Below are positions 1-8,929 of a DNA stretch of 64,000 bases, piece by piece; positions within the stretch are counted from its first letter, which is position 1; each line of letters opens with the position of its first letter. Source of the DNA: an uncultured Gammaproteobacteria bacterium (GTDB lineage: Bacteria; Pseudomonadota; Gammaproteobacteria; GCA-002705445; GCA-002716945); the NCBI GenBank assembly GCA_905479195.1, contig CAJQLO010000002.1:124001-188000 (forward strand), in the 5' to 3' direction. The notes under the pieces were generated by a model. The model worked only from the letters and a program-made list of their open reading frames with translations. It made no database searches and had not been told where the DNA came from. A program made the translations under genes and the position numbers.

Positions 1-534
1 TGGTTCACGACTATCAGATGACCCTAATAGATATTTATTATACTTTAATTCAATAAGGTTCATATTTTCAAACATATCAATATACTTCATTTGCGAGGGT
101 TGTATTCTACCAGCACTATTTCCTTTTCTCTTAACCGTGCCTTTGAAATACATATCTAAATCATCAGAGGCTAGAAAATAATAATATCCATCTATTTTTT
201 CCCCATTATAATTATCAAGCATCTCTTCAAATTCATAATATGCACCATTACTAAATAGAGAATATAGATTCTTTTTCTCTGATCTAGTTTTAACATCAGG
301 AAACATTGTTCGTATATTACGCCTCAATTCTCTCCTAGGATCTAAATTCGATATATCAGAATTAACTTGAATTTGAATTTTTACCCCTATATATGTTTGA
401 TTGAATGCACTTATACCAGTTGAGAATATTTTGAAGAGTAAAATCACCAACAAGAGGATTGCAGTGGCTACAGCCAAAATTCCATAAAACTTAAATCTTT
501 TTTCTCTTTGATTTCTTTTAATAATACTATTCAT
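1..534 (-). CDS. pstA: Phosphate ABC transporter permease PstA, N-terminal part (runs off the window)
   Basis: This is the N-terminal 178 codons of a permease that continues past base 1. It starts at ATG 534, which overlaps the pstC stop by 8 bases (ATGAATAG). The protein begins with a basic stretch, one membrane segment (about residues 17-34), then a long soluble region with an R-E-L-R-R-N-I-R motif. That region resembles the DUF3333 extension found at the N-terminus of some PstA proteins; the permease domain proper would lie outside the window. Position directly after pstC supports the call. It should pair with PstC to form the inner-membrane channel for phosphate. Confidence 0.8.
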   Translation of the reverse strand, partial: MNSIIKRNQREKRFKFYGILAVATAILLLVILLFKIFSTGISAFNQTYIGVKIQIQVNSDISNLDPRRELRRNIRTMFPDVKTRSEKKNLYSLFSNGAYYEFEEMLDNYNGEKIDGYYYFLASDDLDMYFKGTVKRKGNSAGRIQPSQMKYIDMFENMNLIELKYNKYLLGSSDSREP

Positions 535-1903
535 ATTCCTCTCTATACTTTTTAACTATTGTTAAAGAAATAATATTTAAAATTAATGTTAAAAAAAACA
601 AAACAAAAGCTAACGCAAATGCAGACAATGTTTTAGGACTATCAAATTCTTGGTCGCCCGTCAATAAACCAACTATTTGTACAGTCACAGTCGTTACAGC
701 ATTAAATGGGTTTGCTGTTAAGTTAGCTGCGAAGCCAGCAGCCATTACAACAATCATAGTTTCTCCAATTGCTCTTGAGAAAGCTAATAAAAAACTCCCT
801 GCAATACCATGAAAAGATGCTGGAATAATGACTCTAGTTGTTGTCTCTGATAAAGTTGCCCCCATTGCCAAAGAACCTTCTTTTAATGATTGGGGGACTG
901 CGGATAGAGCATCATCCGTTAAAGATGCTACAAATGGTATTATCATGATGCCTAGTACTGAACCTGCTATTAAAGCGCTCTCCGAACTAAATCCATCGAT
1001 ATTAAAAAATATGCCCATTTCTCGAAAAAAAGGGCCTACTGTTATCACTGCAAAAAAACCATAGACAACGGTTGGTATCCCTGCCAATACTTCAATGATA
1101 GGTTTAGCGAATAAACGTACATTTATTGAAGCATATTGAGACAAATAAATTGCAGAAAATAATCCTATTGGACCAGCAACTAACATGGCGATAAATGATA
1201 TTAACAGGGTTCCTGTGAAAACTGGTACTGCCCCAAAACTTCCAGATGATCCAACCTGGCCTTCTCTTATTGACATTTGAGGACTCCAATGAGTACCAAA
1301 CAAGAATTCAGTCACAGCTACAGACTCAAAAAACCTTATAGTCTCGAACAATAGAGACAATACTATTCCAATAGTAATAACTATCGCAAATATAGAGGCA
1401 TATTTCATAACCCTGATAATTATAATTTCTACTAAATCACGTGCTTTAAAATCAGCTGCAATTAACTTTAAAGAATATCTAGAAACCATTAGAGTCAAAA
1501 TTATTATAACTATAGCTTTCAAAACTAAATTCATTTGCATGGTTGATTCATAATAATTTACCGCTGACATGAAATTTACATGATTTATGGCTTTCTCATC
1601 AATGCCTCCTGCGAAATTAATGACTCCTAATATGTAAAAATCCGCTACAGCTGGATCTGCTATATCTTTAAAATATTCTCTTAGATTGATAGAAAATATA
1701 CTGGACTCTATCCATGACCATAAGATTAGGAGTATAAAAGCAGGAAAAATTGTTATGAGAGCAGAATATAGACCATGGTAGTAAGGCTGCGAGTGTACAG
1801 TTACATTTTTCAAAGAACTCAACGCTAGAGCTTTTTTTCTACCAATAAAAAAGCTATAAGCCGTTAATCCAATAAGTGATAATATTATAAATTCTATAGT
1901 CAT
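527..1903 (-). CDS. pstC: Phosphate ABC transporter permease PstC (long form)
   Basis: Inner-membrane permease of the high-affinity phosphate importer. The 458 residues exceed the roughly 320 of E. coli PstC. The extra length is at the N-terminus: two membrane segments near residues 5-20 and 45-65, then a soluble insert and further helices. The C-terminal half carries the typical signature with G-I-P-T-V-V-Y-G-F-F-A near residue 285 and A-I-G-E-T-M-I-V-V-M-A-A-G near residue 385. Long PstC paired with a DUF3333-type PstA is a recurring arrangement. It lies downstream of pstS behind a 164-bp gap that holds a hairpin and overlaps pstA by 8 bases. Confidence 0.9.
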   Translation of the reverse strand: MTIEFIILSLIGLTAYSFFIGRKKALALSSLKNVTVHSQPYYHGLYSALITIFPAFILLILWSWIESSIFSINLREYFKDIADPAVADFYILGVINFAGGIDEKAINHVNFMSAVNYYESTMQMNLVLKAIVIIILTLMVSRYSLKLIAADFKARDLVEIIIIRVMKYASIFAIVITIGIVLSLLFETIRFFESVAVTEFLFGTHWSPQMSIREGQVGSSGSFGAVPVFTGTLLISFIAMLVAGPIGLFSAIYLSQYASINVRLFAKPIIEVLAGIPTVVYGFFAVITVGPFFREMGIFFNIDGFSSESALIAGSVLGIMIIPFVASLTDDALSAVPQSLKEGSLAMGATLSETTTRVIIPASFHGIAGSFLLAFSRAIGETMIVVMAAGFAANLTANPFNAVTTVTVQIVGLLTGDQEFDSPKTLSAFALAFVLFFLTLILNIISLTIVKKYREEYE

Positions 1904-2022
1904 AGTAATAATCTTTATGATCTATCATAACTATTGAATGTTAAGATTATGTTACATAAAAAGTTATTTTATTGTTTTTTGATATAAAATTACTACAATT
2001 AAATGCGCAAATGAAAGCAATA

Positions 2023-2044
2023 TCACCCAAATTAATTTGGGTGA
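2023..2044 (-). terminator. Perfect 22-bp palindrome between pstS and pstC
   Basis: The arms are TCACCCAAATT and its exact complement, so the minus-strand RNA can form a long hairpin 23 bases after the pstS stop. No run of T follows on the minus strand, so it looks less like a full terminator than a partial terminator or 3'-end stabiliser. Such an element could keep the periplasmic binding protein more abundant than the permeases. Confidence 0.6.
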
Positions 2045-2067
2045 CATCTGTGTATAAATAGGGTTAA

Positions 2068-3102
2068 TTAGTATTGTAGATTTACTAAATTCTTACTATC
2101 GCTTTGATATTTCAGTCTTGCATCCTGCGGTAAAGGAATTAAGCCTTTATCTAATAAGTAACCTTCATCTCCAATAGCATTATCATTCATGAATTCTGCC
2201 ATATATTCTTCAATACCCGGTATAGAACCAATATGGGCCTTCTTTACATAAAAGAATAATGAGCGGGATACCTTGTAATCCCCAGATGCAATAGATTCAA
2301 AAGTAGGAACTATACCGTCAACAGTTGATCCTTTAACAGAATCTGTATTTTGATCTAGGAAACTAAATCCAAAAACTCCTACGGCATTCGGGTTATTAAC
2401 GAGTTTTTGAATAATTAAATTATCATTTTCTCCAGTCTCTATATAAGCTCCATCTTCTCTGACTGTGTAACACAATTGTTTCCATGCACTTTTATCTTTT
2501 TTCTTAAATTTTTTAACCCAAGGTATCATTTTACATCCACCGCCCAAACCTAATTCTGCAAATGCATCACGAGTACCAGAAGTTGGCGGGGGTCCATAAA
2601 CCTCTATTCTTATATCTGGCAATGATGAATTTACATCTTTCCATGTCTTAGCTTCATTATCACAGGTTACCCCATCTTGAATTCCACATGGGACCTTTGC
2701 AGCCAGTGCCATGTATAGGTCTTTTCTTGATAATTCAAAAGTAGGCCCATTCTTTGCATTGGCAATTACAATACCATCGAACCCAATTTTATGCTCAATG
2801 ATTTCATTAATTCCATTTTTTGCACAAAGAGCAACTTCTCTCTCTTTTATACGTCTTGATGCATTTGTAACATCAGGAGTAGACGGGCCTTTCCCAGTAC
2901 AAAACAACTTCAATCCACCTCCAGAACCAGTTGATTCTATAATTGGTGTCTTAAATCCATTATCTTGCCTACCAAAATTTTCCGCAACGACTGTTGCAAA
3001 TGGGTAAACAGTTGAGGAACCTACAACTCGTATTGTATCTCTAGAATGAGCAGGCATTGACACCATAACCATGATCATCAGTAATAACTGATATTGTTTC
3101 AT
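2068..3102 (-). CDS. pstS: Periplasmic phosphate-binding protein PstS
   Basis: Substrate-binding subunit of the Pst importer (344 residues). A signal peptide covers about residues 1-20 (hydrophobic core, ending A-H-S). The mature protein opens with R-V-V-G-S-S-T-V-Y-P-F-A, the PstS phosphate-site motif, and has S-T-G-S-G-G-G near residue 58 and P-T-S-G-T-R-D-A-F near residue 170, both typical phosphate ligands. Several cysteines in the mature part probably form disulfides. A Shine-Dalgarno AAGGAG lies just upstream. A Pho-box-like site precedes it and phoR lies immediately upstream, so phosphate-starvation control is likely. Confidence 0.95.
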   Translation of the reverse strand: MKQYQLLLMIMVMVSMPAHSRDTIRVVGSSTVYPFATVVAENFGRQDNGFKTPIIESTGSGGGLKLFCTGKGPSTPDVTNASRRIKEREVALCAKNGINEIIEHKIGFDGIVIANAKNGPTFELSRKDLYMALAAKVPCGIQDGVTCDNEAKTWKDVNSSLPDIRIEVYGPPPTSGTRDAFAELGLGGGCKMIPWVKKFKKKDKSAWKQLCYTVREDGAYIETGENDNLIIQKLVNNPNAVGVFGFSFLDQNTDSVKGSTVDGIVPTFESIASGDYKVSRSLFFYVKKAHIGSIPGIEEYMAEFMNDNAIGDEGYLLDKGLIPLPQDARLKYQSDSKNLVNLQY

Positions 3103-3161
3103 TTCTAACTCCTTAAGTAATATTTATTATGCTTATTTAAAATCTTTAGCATTAAGACATG

Positions 3162-3179
3162 ATGACTCTTTTATTACAA
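3162..3179 (-). promoter_or_regulatory. Candidate Pho box before pstS
   Basis: The minus strand reads TTGTAAT-AAAA-GAGTCAT: two 7-base half-sites, each 5/7 to the PhoB consensus CTGTCAT, separated by the expected 4 bases. An extended -10-like TGCTAAAGA follows about 11 bases downstream. The site is 60 bases before the pstS start. Confidence 0.45.
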
Positions 3180-3195
3180 ATTTATTAATATTGTT

Positions 3196-4410
3196 TTAGC
3201 TATATATTGGAAGATAAGCTCTAAAAATACTACCTTTGCCTAATTCGCTAGTTACTTCTAATTTTCCCTCATGTCTATTCAAAATATGTTTAACAATTGA
3301 TAAACCTAATCCTGAACTGTGGCGCTTATAATCAAGGCTACTTGTGCACCTAAAGAATCTCTCAGTAATCCTGGCAAGATCTTGTTCACCAATACCAACT
3401 CCTTGATCAGTTATCTCAACGATTTGATAGTTGATATCCTGTTTAACCGAAACCGAGACCTTTTTATCATCATCAGTGTAGGTAATTGCATTATCTAAGA
3501 GATTCTCAAAAACTTCTAATAATTGATCATGATTGCCTCTAACAAATAACTTATTATCTCTACTAAAATCACATTTAATAACAATACTTTTCTTTTCAGC
3601 TATAACTTGTACAACATCGACAGCCGAATCAAGGCATTGCAATAAATCAACCTTGTCGCTTGGAGCTTGAAATTCAGATTCCTCTACTCGTGTTAAAGAA
3701 AGCAAATCATTAACAAGCCTCTGCATTCTCTCAGCCTCACTCCTGATAATTTGATAGAACTCTCTTTTCTTTTCTTCATCGTTTTTAGCAGGACCCTCAA
3801 TTGTCTCTAGAAAACCCAATATAGAAGCTAAAGGTGTTCTAAGCTCATGACTTACATTTGAAACAAAATCAGTTTTTAACCTTTCAGCAATATATTGATT
3901 TGTCCTATCCATTAACATTACTAATATAGTAAAATCGTCCGAATCATTTATATGAAAAAGTTGAGCGGTTAAATGTTTTTGAACAACACTAAAAACTGTC
4001 AAATCCACAGAGATATAATTATCAGTTATACTAAGCTTTTCAATTGCATTATCAAGCTCAGCTGACCTTAATACCAGTGAAATATTTTTCCCATCAGGAG
4101 AACGACCAAAAAAATTATGGAATGACTTATTAGATGATATGATTTTAAAAGAATTATCAAGCAACATTAAAGGTTCTTTGTTATTTTTAAAAAAAGGAGA
4201 TTCTCGAATTACTGAGCTTTGATTAAGTTTTATGGGTTTTACTGAGCTTTTTTCTTTAACTACTATCTCTTGGCTATCATTTACTCTTTCATAGAGATAA
4301 AAACTGATGATATAAAATACAACTAAAGAGGATATGCTTAGTAAAGAATACCCAGCTTGGCTAATCAATATAACCGCTGGAATAGTCACTACAACAAAAA
4401 GTTTAAACAT
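3196..4410 (-). CDS. phoR: Phosphate regulon sensor histidine kinase PhoR
   Basis: Membrane histidine kinase (404 residues). Two hydrophobic segments in residues 3-40 leave almost no periplasmic loop, as in PhoR. A PAS-like region covers about 75-170. The H-box S-H-E-L-R-T-P-L has the phospho-accepting His at 188, the N-box lies at 302-309 (E-N-L-L-D-N-A), and G1 (D-Q-G-V-G-I-G, 335-341) and G2 (S-G-L-G-L-S, 366-371) complete the ATPase domain. Adjacency to pstS supports PhoR over other kinases. The partner phoB is not next to it; it may lie beyond pstA, outside the window. Confidence 0.88.
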   Translation of the reverse strand: MFKLFVVVTIPAVILISQAGYSLLSISSLVVFYIISFYLYERVNDSQEIVVKEKSSVKPIKLNQSSVIRESPFFKNNKEPLMLLDNSFKIISSNKSFHNFFGRSPDGKNISLVLRSAELDNAIEKLSITDNYISVDLTVFSVVQKHLTAQLFHINDSDDFTILVMLMDRTNQYIAERLKTDFVSNVSHELRTPLASILGFLETIEGPAKNDEEKKREFYQIIRSEAERMQRLVNDLLSLTRVEESEFQAPSDKVDLLQCLDSAVDVVQVIAEKKSIVIKCDFSRDNKLFVRGNHDQLLEVFENLLDNAITYTDDDKKVSVSVKQDINYQIVEITDQGVGIGEQDLARITERFFRCTSSLDYKRHSSGLGLSIVKHILNRHEGKLEVTSELGKGSIFRAYLPIYS

Positions 4411-4426
4411 ATTTATAACCGATAAG

Positions 4427-4455
4427 TTGTTGAGTAAATAATGCCATGTTATTAT
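4427..4455 (+). promoter_or_regulatory. Candidate sigma-70 promoter for the 4481 gene
   Basis: TTGTTG (4427-4432), a 17-base spacer and TATTAT (4450-4455) lie in the 70-base gap between the divergent phoR and the gene at 4481. Transcription would begin near 4462, leaving a leader of about 19 bases without a clear Shine-Dalgarno sequence. Confidence 0.4.
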
Positions 4456-4480
4456 CCCTATTCATAGACTAATATAAATT

Positions 4481-5620
4481 ATGACTGAAATTTTAATCCA
4501 TAAATCAGCTGACTATATCGTAGAAGATAGGGACTATTATTGTTCTGATATAAGAGATAAACATAAAATGATACAGCCAAGTGAGGATCTCGTCAGCGTT
4601 ACTTGTGATTCTAAAATATTTAACTCTAATCCAACAAATGATGAGATTTGTTCTATCTACTATCCGTTTGAAAAAGAGTCGTTTCATAGAATATACCTAG
4701 GAATCAGCTTTCCTTTATTTGCTAATAATTGGGGCGCAGCCTTTCTAAGGCATCTAATGTATTTAATTGAACCAGATGGAGGGGTAATTCTCCCAGTGTA
4801 TGCTGAAAGACAAGGTGTGGAGAAAAACTATTGGTCCAGAAGCTCGCTCGAGGTAATGTTTCAGAGTAGACAAAAATGGTGGGGTATGAGTAATATCTGG
4901 GCTGAGAATGATGGGGTTATGTCAATGAGAATTGGTAAAAAACAGCCTCCTAAGAAAAATAGCTCACTAAATTATTTCTTAGAAAATAGCTCTGATAGCA
5001 ACATAGATATACAAGATGTTAGTCGGCATCACTCGAATGGAATTATTAGTGCTATCGTCGAACAAATTATAATAAATTATTTTGGTCGCACTAAATCTGT
5101 AACCTTTTGTGATATTGGAGGAGATGGCCTTCTGTCTTCAGAGATATTGATGAGTGATTATATTAACGTAACTCATTCAACTGAAATCACTAGCGAAGAC
5201 TTTAATGTAATCAACATGAAGAAATATTTGCCGGATAATTTAAAAAGCAAGTTAAGCATAAATTCTTATAAAAATAATCAAATAGAATTTAATGGCCAAT
5301 ATAGTGTTATTAGTATGATGAATATCTTGAATGACATAGCAGATAAGGAAAAAATAAATCTTATTGTGAATGCGTTTAATGGTTTGGCTAATAATGGTAT
5401 ATTAATTATCCAGGATAAGATGTTTAACGATACTAAATTCATAGAAGACCTATTCTCTAGCTTGCCTAACACATTTGAACATTCTCAGTATTCATCAATA
5501 GTTGCCACTAAACATAATCAGAAAATAAATATAGCTCATTATTCTGATATTATTTTTAATGAACTGAAATCTGAAAATAGTTCTAGAAATGATGTCGTTA
5601 ATATTTTACAAAAAAAATGA
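4481..5620 (+). CDS. Unknown protein with a class I methyltransferase-like C-terminal half
   Basis: A 379-residue soluble protein that I do not recognise as a named family. The second half (about 190-330) has the outline of a SAM-dependent methyltransferase: a motif-I-like strand and glycine loop F-C-D-I-G-G-D-G, an S-V-I-S-M-M-N-I-L-N-D strand, and a late N-G-I-L-I-I-Q-D strand. The first half also has a late-Rossmann look (E-P-D-G-G-V-I-L-P-V-Y near 104), so there may be two degenerate related domains. It lies divergent to phoR and its stop overlaps the start of the symporter at 5617 by 4 bases (ATGA), so the two are cotranscribed. Substrate unknown. Confidence 0.5.
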   Translation: MTEILIHKSADYIVEDRDYYCSDIRDKHKMIQPSEDLVSVTCDSKIFNSNPTNDEICSIYYPFEKESFHRIYLGISFPLFANNWGAAFLRHLMYLIEPDGGVILPVYAERQGVEKNYWSRSSLEVMFQSRQKWWGMSNIWAENDGVMSMRIGKKQPPKKNSSLNYFLENSSDSNIDIQDVSRHHSNGIISAIVEQIIINYFGRTKSVTFCDIGGDGLLSSEILMSDYINVTHSTEITSEDFNVINMKKYLPDNLKSKLSINSYKNNQIEFNGQYSVISMMNILNDIADKEKINLIVNAFNGLANNGILIIQDKMFNDTKFIEDLFSSLPNTFEHSQYSSIVATKHNQKINIAHYSDIIFNELKSENSSRNDVVNILQKK

Positions 5621-6975
5621 ATATCCAAAATTTCTCATTTGAAGATGCACTAAATATAATCAGTGGCATTGTATGGGGCCCAATAACTCTTATTTTATTA
5701 TTAGTGGTAGGCATCTATTTAACTTTTGGTTTAAAAGGGTTCCCTTTTTTTAACCTGGGATATGGATTTAAATCCTTATTTAAAAAATCAAAGACTGAAG
5801 ATGATGGAGAAATATCTTCTTTTGACTCTCTAATGACGGCATTGTCTGCAACTGTAGGTACAGGAAATATTGCAGGAGTAGCAACAGCTATTTTTTTAGG
5901 TGGACCTGGAGCTATTTTTTGGATGTGGATTACTGCACTCTTTGGGATGGCAACTAAATATGCAGAGGCCTTTCTTGCAATCAAATATAGAGAGAAAAAT
6001 ATATTAGGGAGCTACGTTGGCGGACCTATGTATTATATTAAAAATGGTTTAGCAAAAAAATATCATTTCTTGGCCTATTTTTTTGCATTTTTTGGAATGA
6101 TAGCAGCATTCGGAATTGGTAATAGTGTTCAATCTAACTCTGTTGCACAAGTACTCTCTATAGAGTTTGGAATATCTAAAATGATTATAGGATTAGTAAT
6201 AGCTGCCTTAGTTTCATTGGTAATATTTGGAGGCATTAAGAGTATAGGGAGAGCTGCCTCTAAGCTAGTGCCTACAATGGCTCTAATATATATCCTGGGT
6301 GGCCTATTTATAATTTTTACTAATATTTCGCTTATCCCTGAAATTTTTTTACTCATTGTAAACTCAGCCTTTACCTCTACAGCTGCAACTGGTGGTTTTG
6401 CAGGAGCTTCTATATGGATGGCGATTAGATTTGGAGTATCGAGAGGTATCTTTTCCAATGAGGCTGGATTGGGTAGTTCACCTATTGCTCATGCAGCTGC
6501 AAAAACAAATAACCCGGTTAAGCAAGGTTCTGTTTCTATGCTTGAGCCACTAATTGATACCCTGCTAGTTTGTACGATTACAGCATTTGTAATACTAATT
6601 GGAGATACATGGTTGACAGGGGTAAACGGTGCCGCATTAACCACAATGGCCTTCAATCAAGGGCTTCCTGTTATAGGAAAATATATTGTAGCTCTAGGCT
6701 TAGTACTTTTTGCATTTAGTACAATTATTGGATGGAGTTATTACGGAGAAAAATGTGCAGAGTTTCTGTTTGGATCATCAGTTTCTAATTTATATAGAAT
6801 CTTATGGATTATAGTTATACCAATTGGTGCTACCACCGAATTAAATTTAATTTGGTTAATTGCAGATATCATGAATGGTCTGATGGCTTTACCAAACCTG
6901 ATCGCTCTTATACTACTGAGTCCAATTATTTTTACTACAACCAAAGAGTACTTGAGAAATAATGAAGATCGATAA
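5617..6975 (+). CDS. Sodium:alanine/glycine symporter (AGCS family)
   Basis: Inner-membrane Na+-coupled importer for alanine or glycine (452 residues, about 11 membrane segments). Family signatures are visible: [13 protein letters not shown] near residue 88, G-P-M-Y-Y-I near 138, [17 protein letters not shown] near 281, and I-G-W-S-Y-Y-G-E near 370. The length is normal for the family. Start ATG overlaps the previous stop; its end overlaps nadC by 14 bases. It would use the sodium gradient that the Mrp antiporter genes close downstream help to maintain. Confidence 0.92.
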   Translation: MNIQNFSFEDALNIISGIVWGPITLILLLVVGIYLTFGLKGFPFFNLGYGFKSLFKKSKTEDDGEISSFDSLMTALSATVGTGNIAGVATAIFLGGPGAIFWMWITALFGMATKYAEAFLAIKYREKNILGSYVGGPMYYIKNGLAKKYHFLAYFFAFFGMIAAFGIGNSVQSNSVAQVLSIEFGISKMIIGLVIAALVSLVIFGGIKSIGRAASKLVPTMALIYILGGLFIIFTNISLIPEIFLLIVNSAFTSTAATGGFAGASIWMAIRFGVSRGIFSNEAGLGSSPIAHAAAKTNNPVKQGSVSMLEPLIDTLLVCTITAFVILIGDTWLTGVNGAALTTMAFNQGLPVIGKYIVALGLVLFAFSTIIGWSYYGEKCAEFLFGSSVSNLYRILWIIVIPIGATTELNLIWLIADIMNGLMALPNLIALILLSPIIFTTTKEYLRNNEDR

Positions 6976-7792
6976 AGTAGATAAAAAATTACTAGAAAAA
7001 CATATTAGCTCCGCCCTAATAGAAGACTGTTTTAATAATGACGTTACTTCATCACTATTATTAAATACAAAAAAAAGTACAGCAAAATTAATCTTCAAAG
7101 AACGAGGTATTCTCTGTGGAAAACAATGGGTAAATGAAGTATTCAAAAAAGTAGATTCAAAGATTAGAATAAAGTGGCATTTTAATGATGGAGATTCTGT
7201 TAATAAAGGAGAAGCTGCGGCAACTATTTCTGGGAGTATTAAATCTATATTGATAGGCGAAAGAGTAGCTTTGAATTTCCTACAAACACTATCAGGCGTT
7301 TCTAGTTCAGTTAATAAATATCAAGCTAAAATTTCAAATAAAAATATTCAACTATTATATACAAGAAAAGTTTTGCCAGGATGGCGATATGCAATTAATT
7401 ATGCTTGTCAGATAATGGGTTGCTTCGCTCATAGAAAAAATCTTTCTGAGTCTGTATTAATTAAAGAAAATCATCTTAAGATCATTGATGACCTAGAAGA
7501 TTTTGTAAGAAGAGCTAAAAAGCTTAGAAAACCTATTATTGCTGAGGCAAAAACACCTCATGAGGCAAGTGTTTTAGAAAACTTAGATATAGATCGCATA
7601 CTCTTAGATAATTTTTCCATAGCTAATCTAAAGAAAGCATTAGCTATGATTAAAAAGACTCCTATAGAGGTTTCAGGAAATATTAGCCTCGTGAATATTA
7701 ATAAATATGCCATGAAAGGGGTTTCTTTTATCTCCATAGGGTCTATAACAAAAAATATTGATGTTATTGATATATCATTACTCATACAGTGA
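6962..7792 (+). CDS. nadC: Nicotinate-nucleotide pyrophosphorylase (quinolinate phosphoribosyltransferase)
   Basis: Converts quinolinate and PRPP to nicotinate mononucleotide in de novo NAD synthesis (276 residues). The E-R-V-A-L-N-F-L-Q segment, T-R-K (usually D-T-R-K-T), A-H-R (usually N-H-R), L-I-K-E-N-H, A-E-A and L-L-D-N-F occur in the right order. The catalytic Arg, Lys, His-Arg, Lys, Glu and Asp are kept, but the surrounding motifs are unusually diverged: Y for D before T-R-K, and M-G-C-F-A-H-R where G-G-G-x-N-H-R is usual. It overlaps the symporter gene and is followed by mrpE after 37 bases. nadD lies elsewhere in this window. Confidence 0.9.
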   Translation: MKIDKVDKKLLEKHISSALIEDCFNNDVTSSLLLNTKKSTAKLIFKERGILCGKQWVNEVFKKVDSKIRIKWHFNDGDSVNKGEAAATISGSIKSILIGERVALNFLQTLSGVSSSVNKYQAKISNKNIQLLYTRKVLPGWRYAINYACQIMGCFAHRKNLSESVLIKENHLKIIDDLEDFVRRAKKLRKPIIAEAKTPHEASVLENLDIDRILLDNFSIANLKKALAMIKKTPIEVSGNISLVNINKYAMKGVSFISIGSITKNIDVIDISLLIQ

Positions 7793-7829
7793 TTATGGTT
7801 AAACACTAATATTCTATATATAATAAGGC

Positions 7830-8363
7830 ATGACTGAACCAACAAAGAAATATAACCAAAAAAACCATCTCATCATAATTTTTGTGAGTATTTTTGTGTT
7901 TTGGTTTATATTGTCAGGATTGATAGCACCCTTCATGTTGTTTTTAGGTTTAGTTTCAACAGCTTTTGTGATCTATATAATGAATAGAATGGACTTGATT
8001 GACGAGGAAATTAGTTTTCATGACTTTAGTGCTAAAGGCTTATTACTCTATATTCCATGGTTATTTAAAGAAATTATAATTTCAAATATAAAAGTTTGTT
8101 TATATATAGTTATCCCGAATAGAAAAATTAATCCTCAAATTATTAAAATTAAATCATCTCAAATATCTGACCTAGGACATGTTCTTTATGCTAACTCAAT
8201 AACTCTAACTCCAGGAACAGTCACAATTGATGTCGATGGAGATACATTTACAGTACATACCCTGGATGATCAGTTCAAAGAGTCTCTGGAATCAAATGAA
8301 ATGGATAAAAAAATAAGATCTACAGAAAAAAACTATCTGCCAAGCGAGGGAAAAGATGTCTGA
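7830..8363 (+). CDS. mrpE: Mrp-type cation/proton antiporter subunit E
   Basis: First gene of the antiporter cluster (177 residues). Two N-terminal membrane segments (about 13-50) are followed by the amphipathic segment and the hallmark MrpE stretch A-N-S-I-T-L-T-P-G-T-V-T near residue 127. MrpE is a small structural subunit of the Mrp complex in the inner membrane. A TATAAT lies at 7819-7824, only 5 bases before the ATG, and the Shine-Dalgarno-like AAGG is too close, so a leaderless or near-leaderless transcript is possible. It overlaps mrpF by 8 bases. Confidence 0.9.
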   Translation: MTEPTKKYNQKNHLIIIFVSIFVFWFILSGLIAPFMLFLGLVSTAFVIYIMNRMDLIDEEISFHDFSAKGLLLYIPWLFKEIIISNIKVCLYIVIPNRKINPQIIKIKSSQISDLGHVLYANSITLTPGTVTIDVDGDTFTVHTLDDQFKESLESNEMDKKIRSTEKNYLPSEGKDV

Positions 8364-8622
8364 AATTAGTATATTAGCTATTCTTGTATTATCTCTTGCT
8401 CTTGTCATTTCTATTTTTAGATTTATTACGGCAAATGAGATTTATACAAAAATATTAACAGTCAACCTAATTGGAACCAAAATTGTTCTTCTTATCCTAT
8501 TAGTCGGCACAGTTTCTATTGAGAAAGACTTTACTGACATTGCTATGGTGTATGCGCTAATTAATTTCATCTCTACTATAGTTATACTAAAATATTATGA
8601 AGATAAGGAAGCGTCTAAGTGA
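8356..8622 (+). CDS. mrpF: Mrp-type antiporter subunit F
   Basis: An 88-residue protein with three predicted membrane helices. The N-T-I-like F-R-F-I-T-A-N-E-I-Y-T-K region and the D-I-A-M-V-Y-A-L-I-N-F motif match MrpF/MnhF. It sits between E and G in the standard E-F-G order, overlapping both neighbours (ATG inside mrpE; its TGA overlaps the GTG of mrpG). A small membrane subunit of the Na+/H+ exchange complex. Confidence 0.88.
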   Translation: MSEISILAILVLSLALVISIFRFITANEIYTKILTVNLIGTKIVLLILLVGTVSIEKDFTDIAMVYALINFISTIVILKYYEDKEASK

Positions 8623-8912
8623 GTATAATAATTAGTATTTTATTAATAGTCGGAGTTATAGTGGCGTTAATAGGTACCATAGGTTGCTTTAGATTTGATA
8701 ATTTTCTTGCCAGAACCCATGCAGCTTCAGTTGTAGATACATTTGCAACTTTACTGATAATATTAGGACTAATGCTTCATTATGGATTCTCATTGTTTAG
8801 CTTAAAATTATTACTGATATTAGTATTCTTATATATAACTGGCAGCACAGCTATTCATGCTTTAACTCAAGCATTTTTAAAACACTCTAAGACCAATGGG
8901 GAAGTAAAATAA
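8619..8912 (+). CDS. mrpG: Mrp-type antiporter subunit G
   Basis: A 97-residue, three-helix protein starting at GTG 8619, which overlaps the mrpF stop (GTGA). The signature F-R-F-D-N-F-L-A-R-T-H-A-A-S near residues 23-36 is the MrpG/MnhG motif (usually R-x-D-x-Y-x-R-x-H-A). The C-terminal T-G-S-T-A-I-H-A-L motif is also typical. It acts with E and F in the membrane arm of the complex. Confidence 0.9.
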   Translation: MSIIISILLIVGVIVALIGTIGCFRFDNFLARTHAASVVDTFATLLIILGLMLHYGFSLFSLKLLLILVFLYITGSTAIHALTQAFLKHSKTNGEVK

Positions 8913-8929
8913 TTATTATATTCTTATAC

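Noticed and set aside
1104-1289. Small open frames inside pstC and many other genes on either strand
   Set aside because: They are shadows of well-supported genes, lack ribosome-binding sites and have no protein-like motifs.
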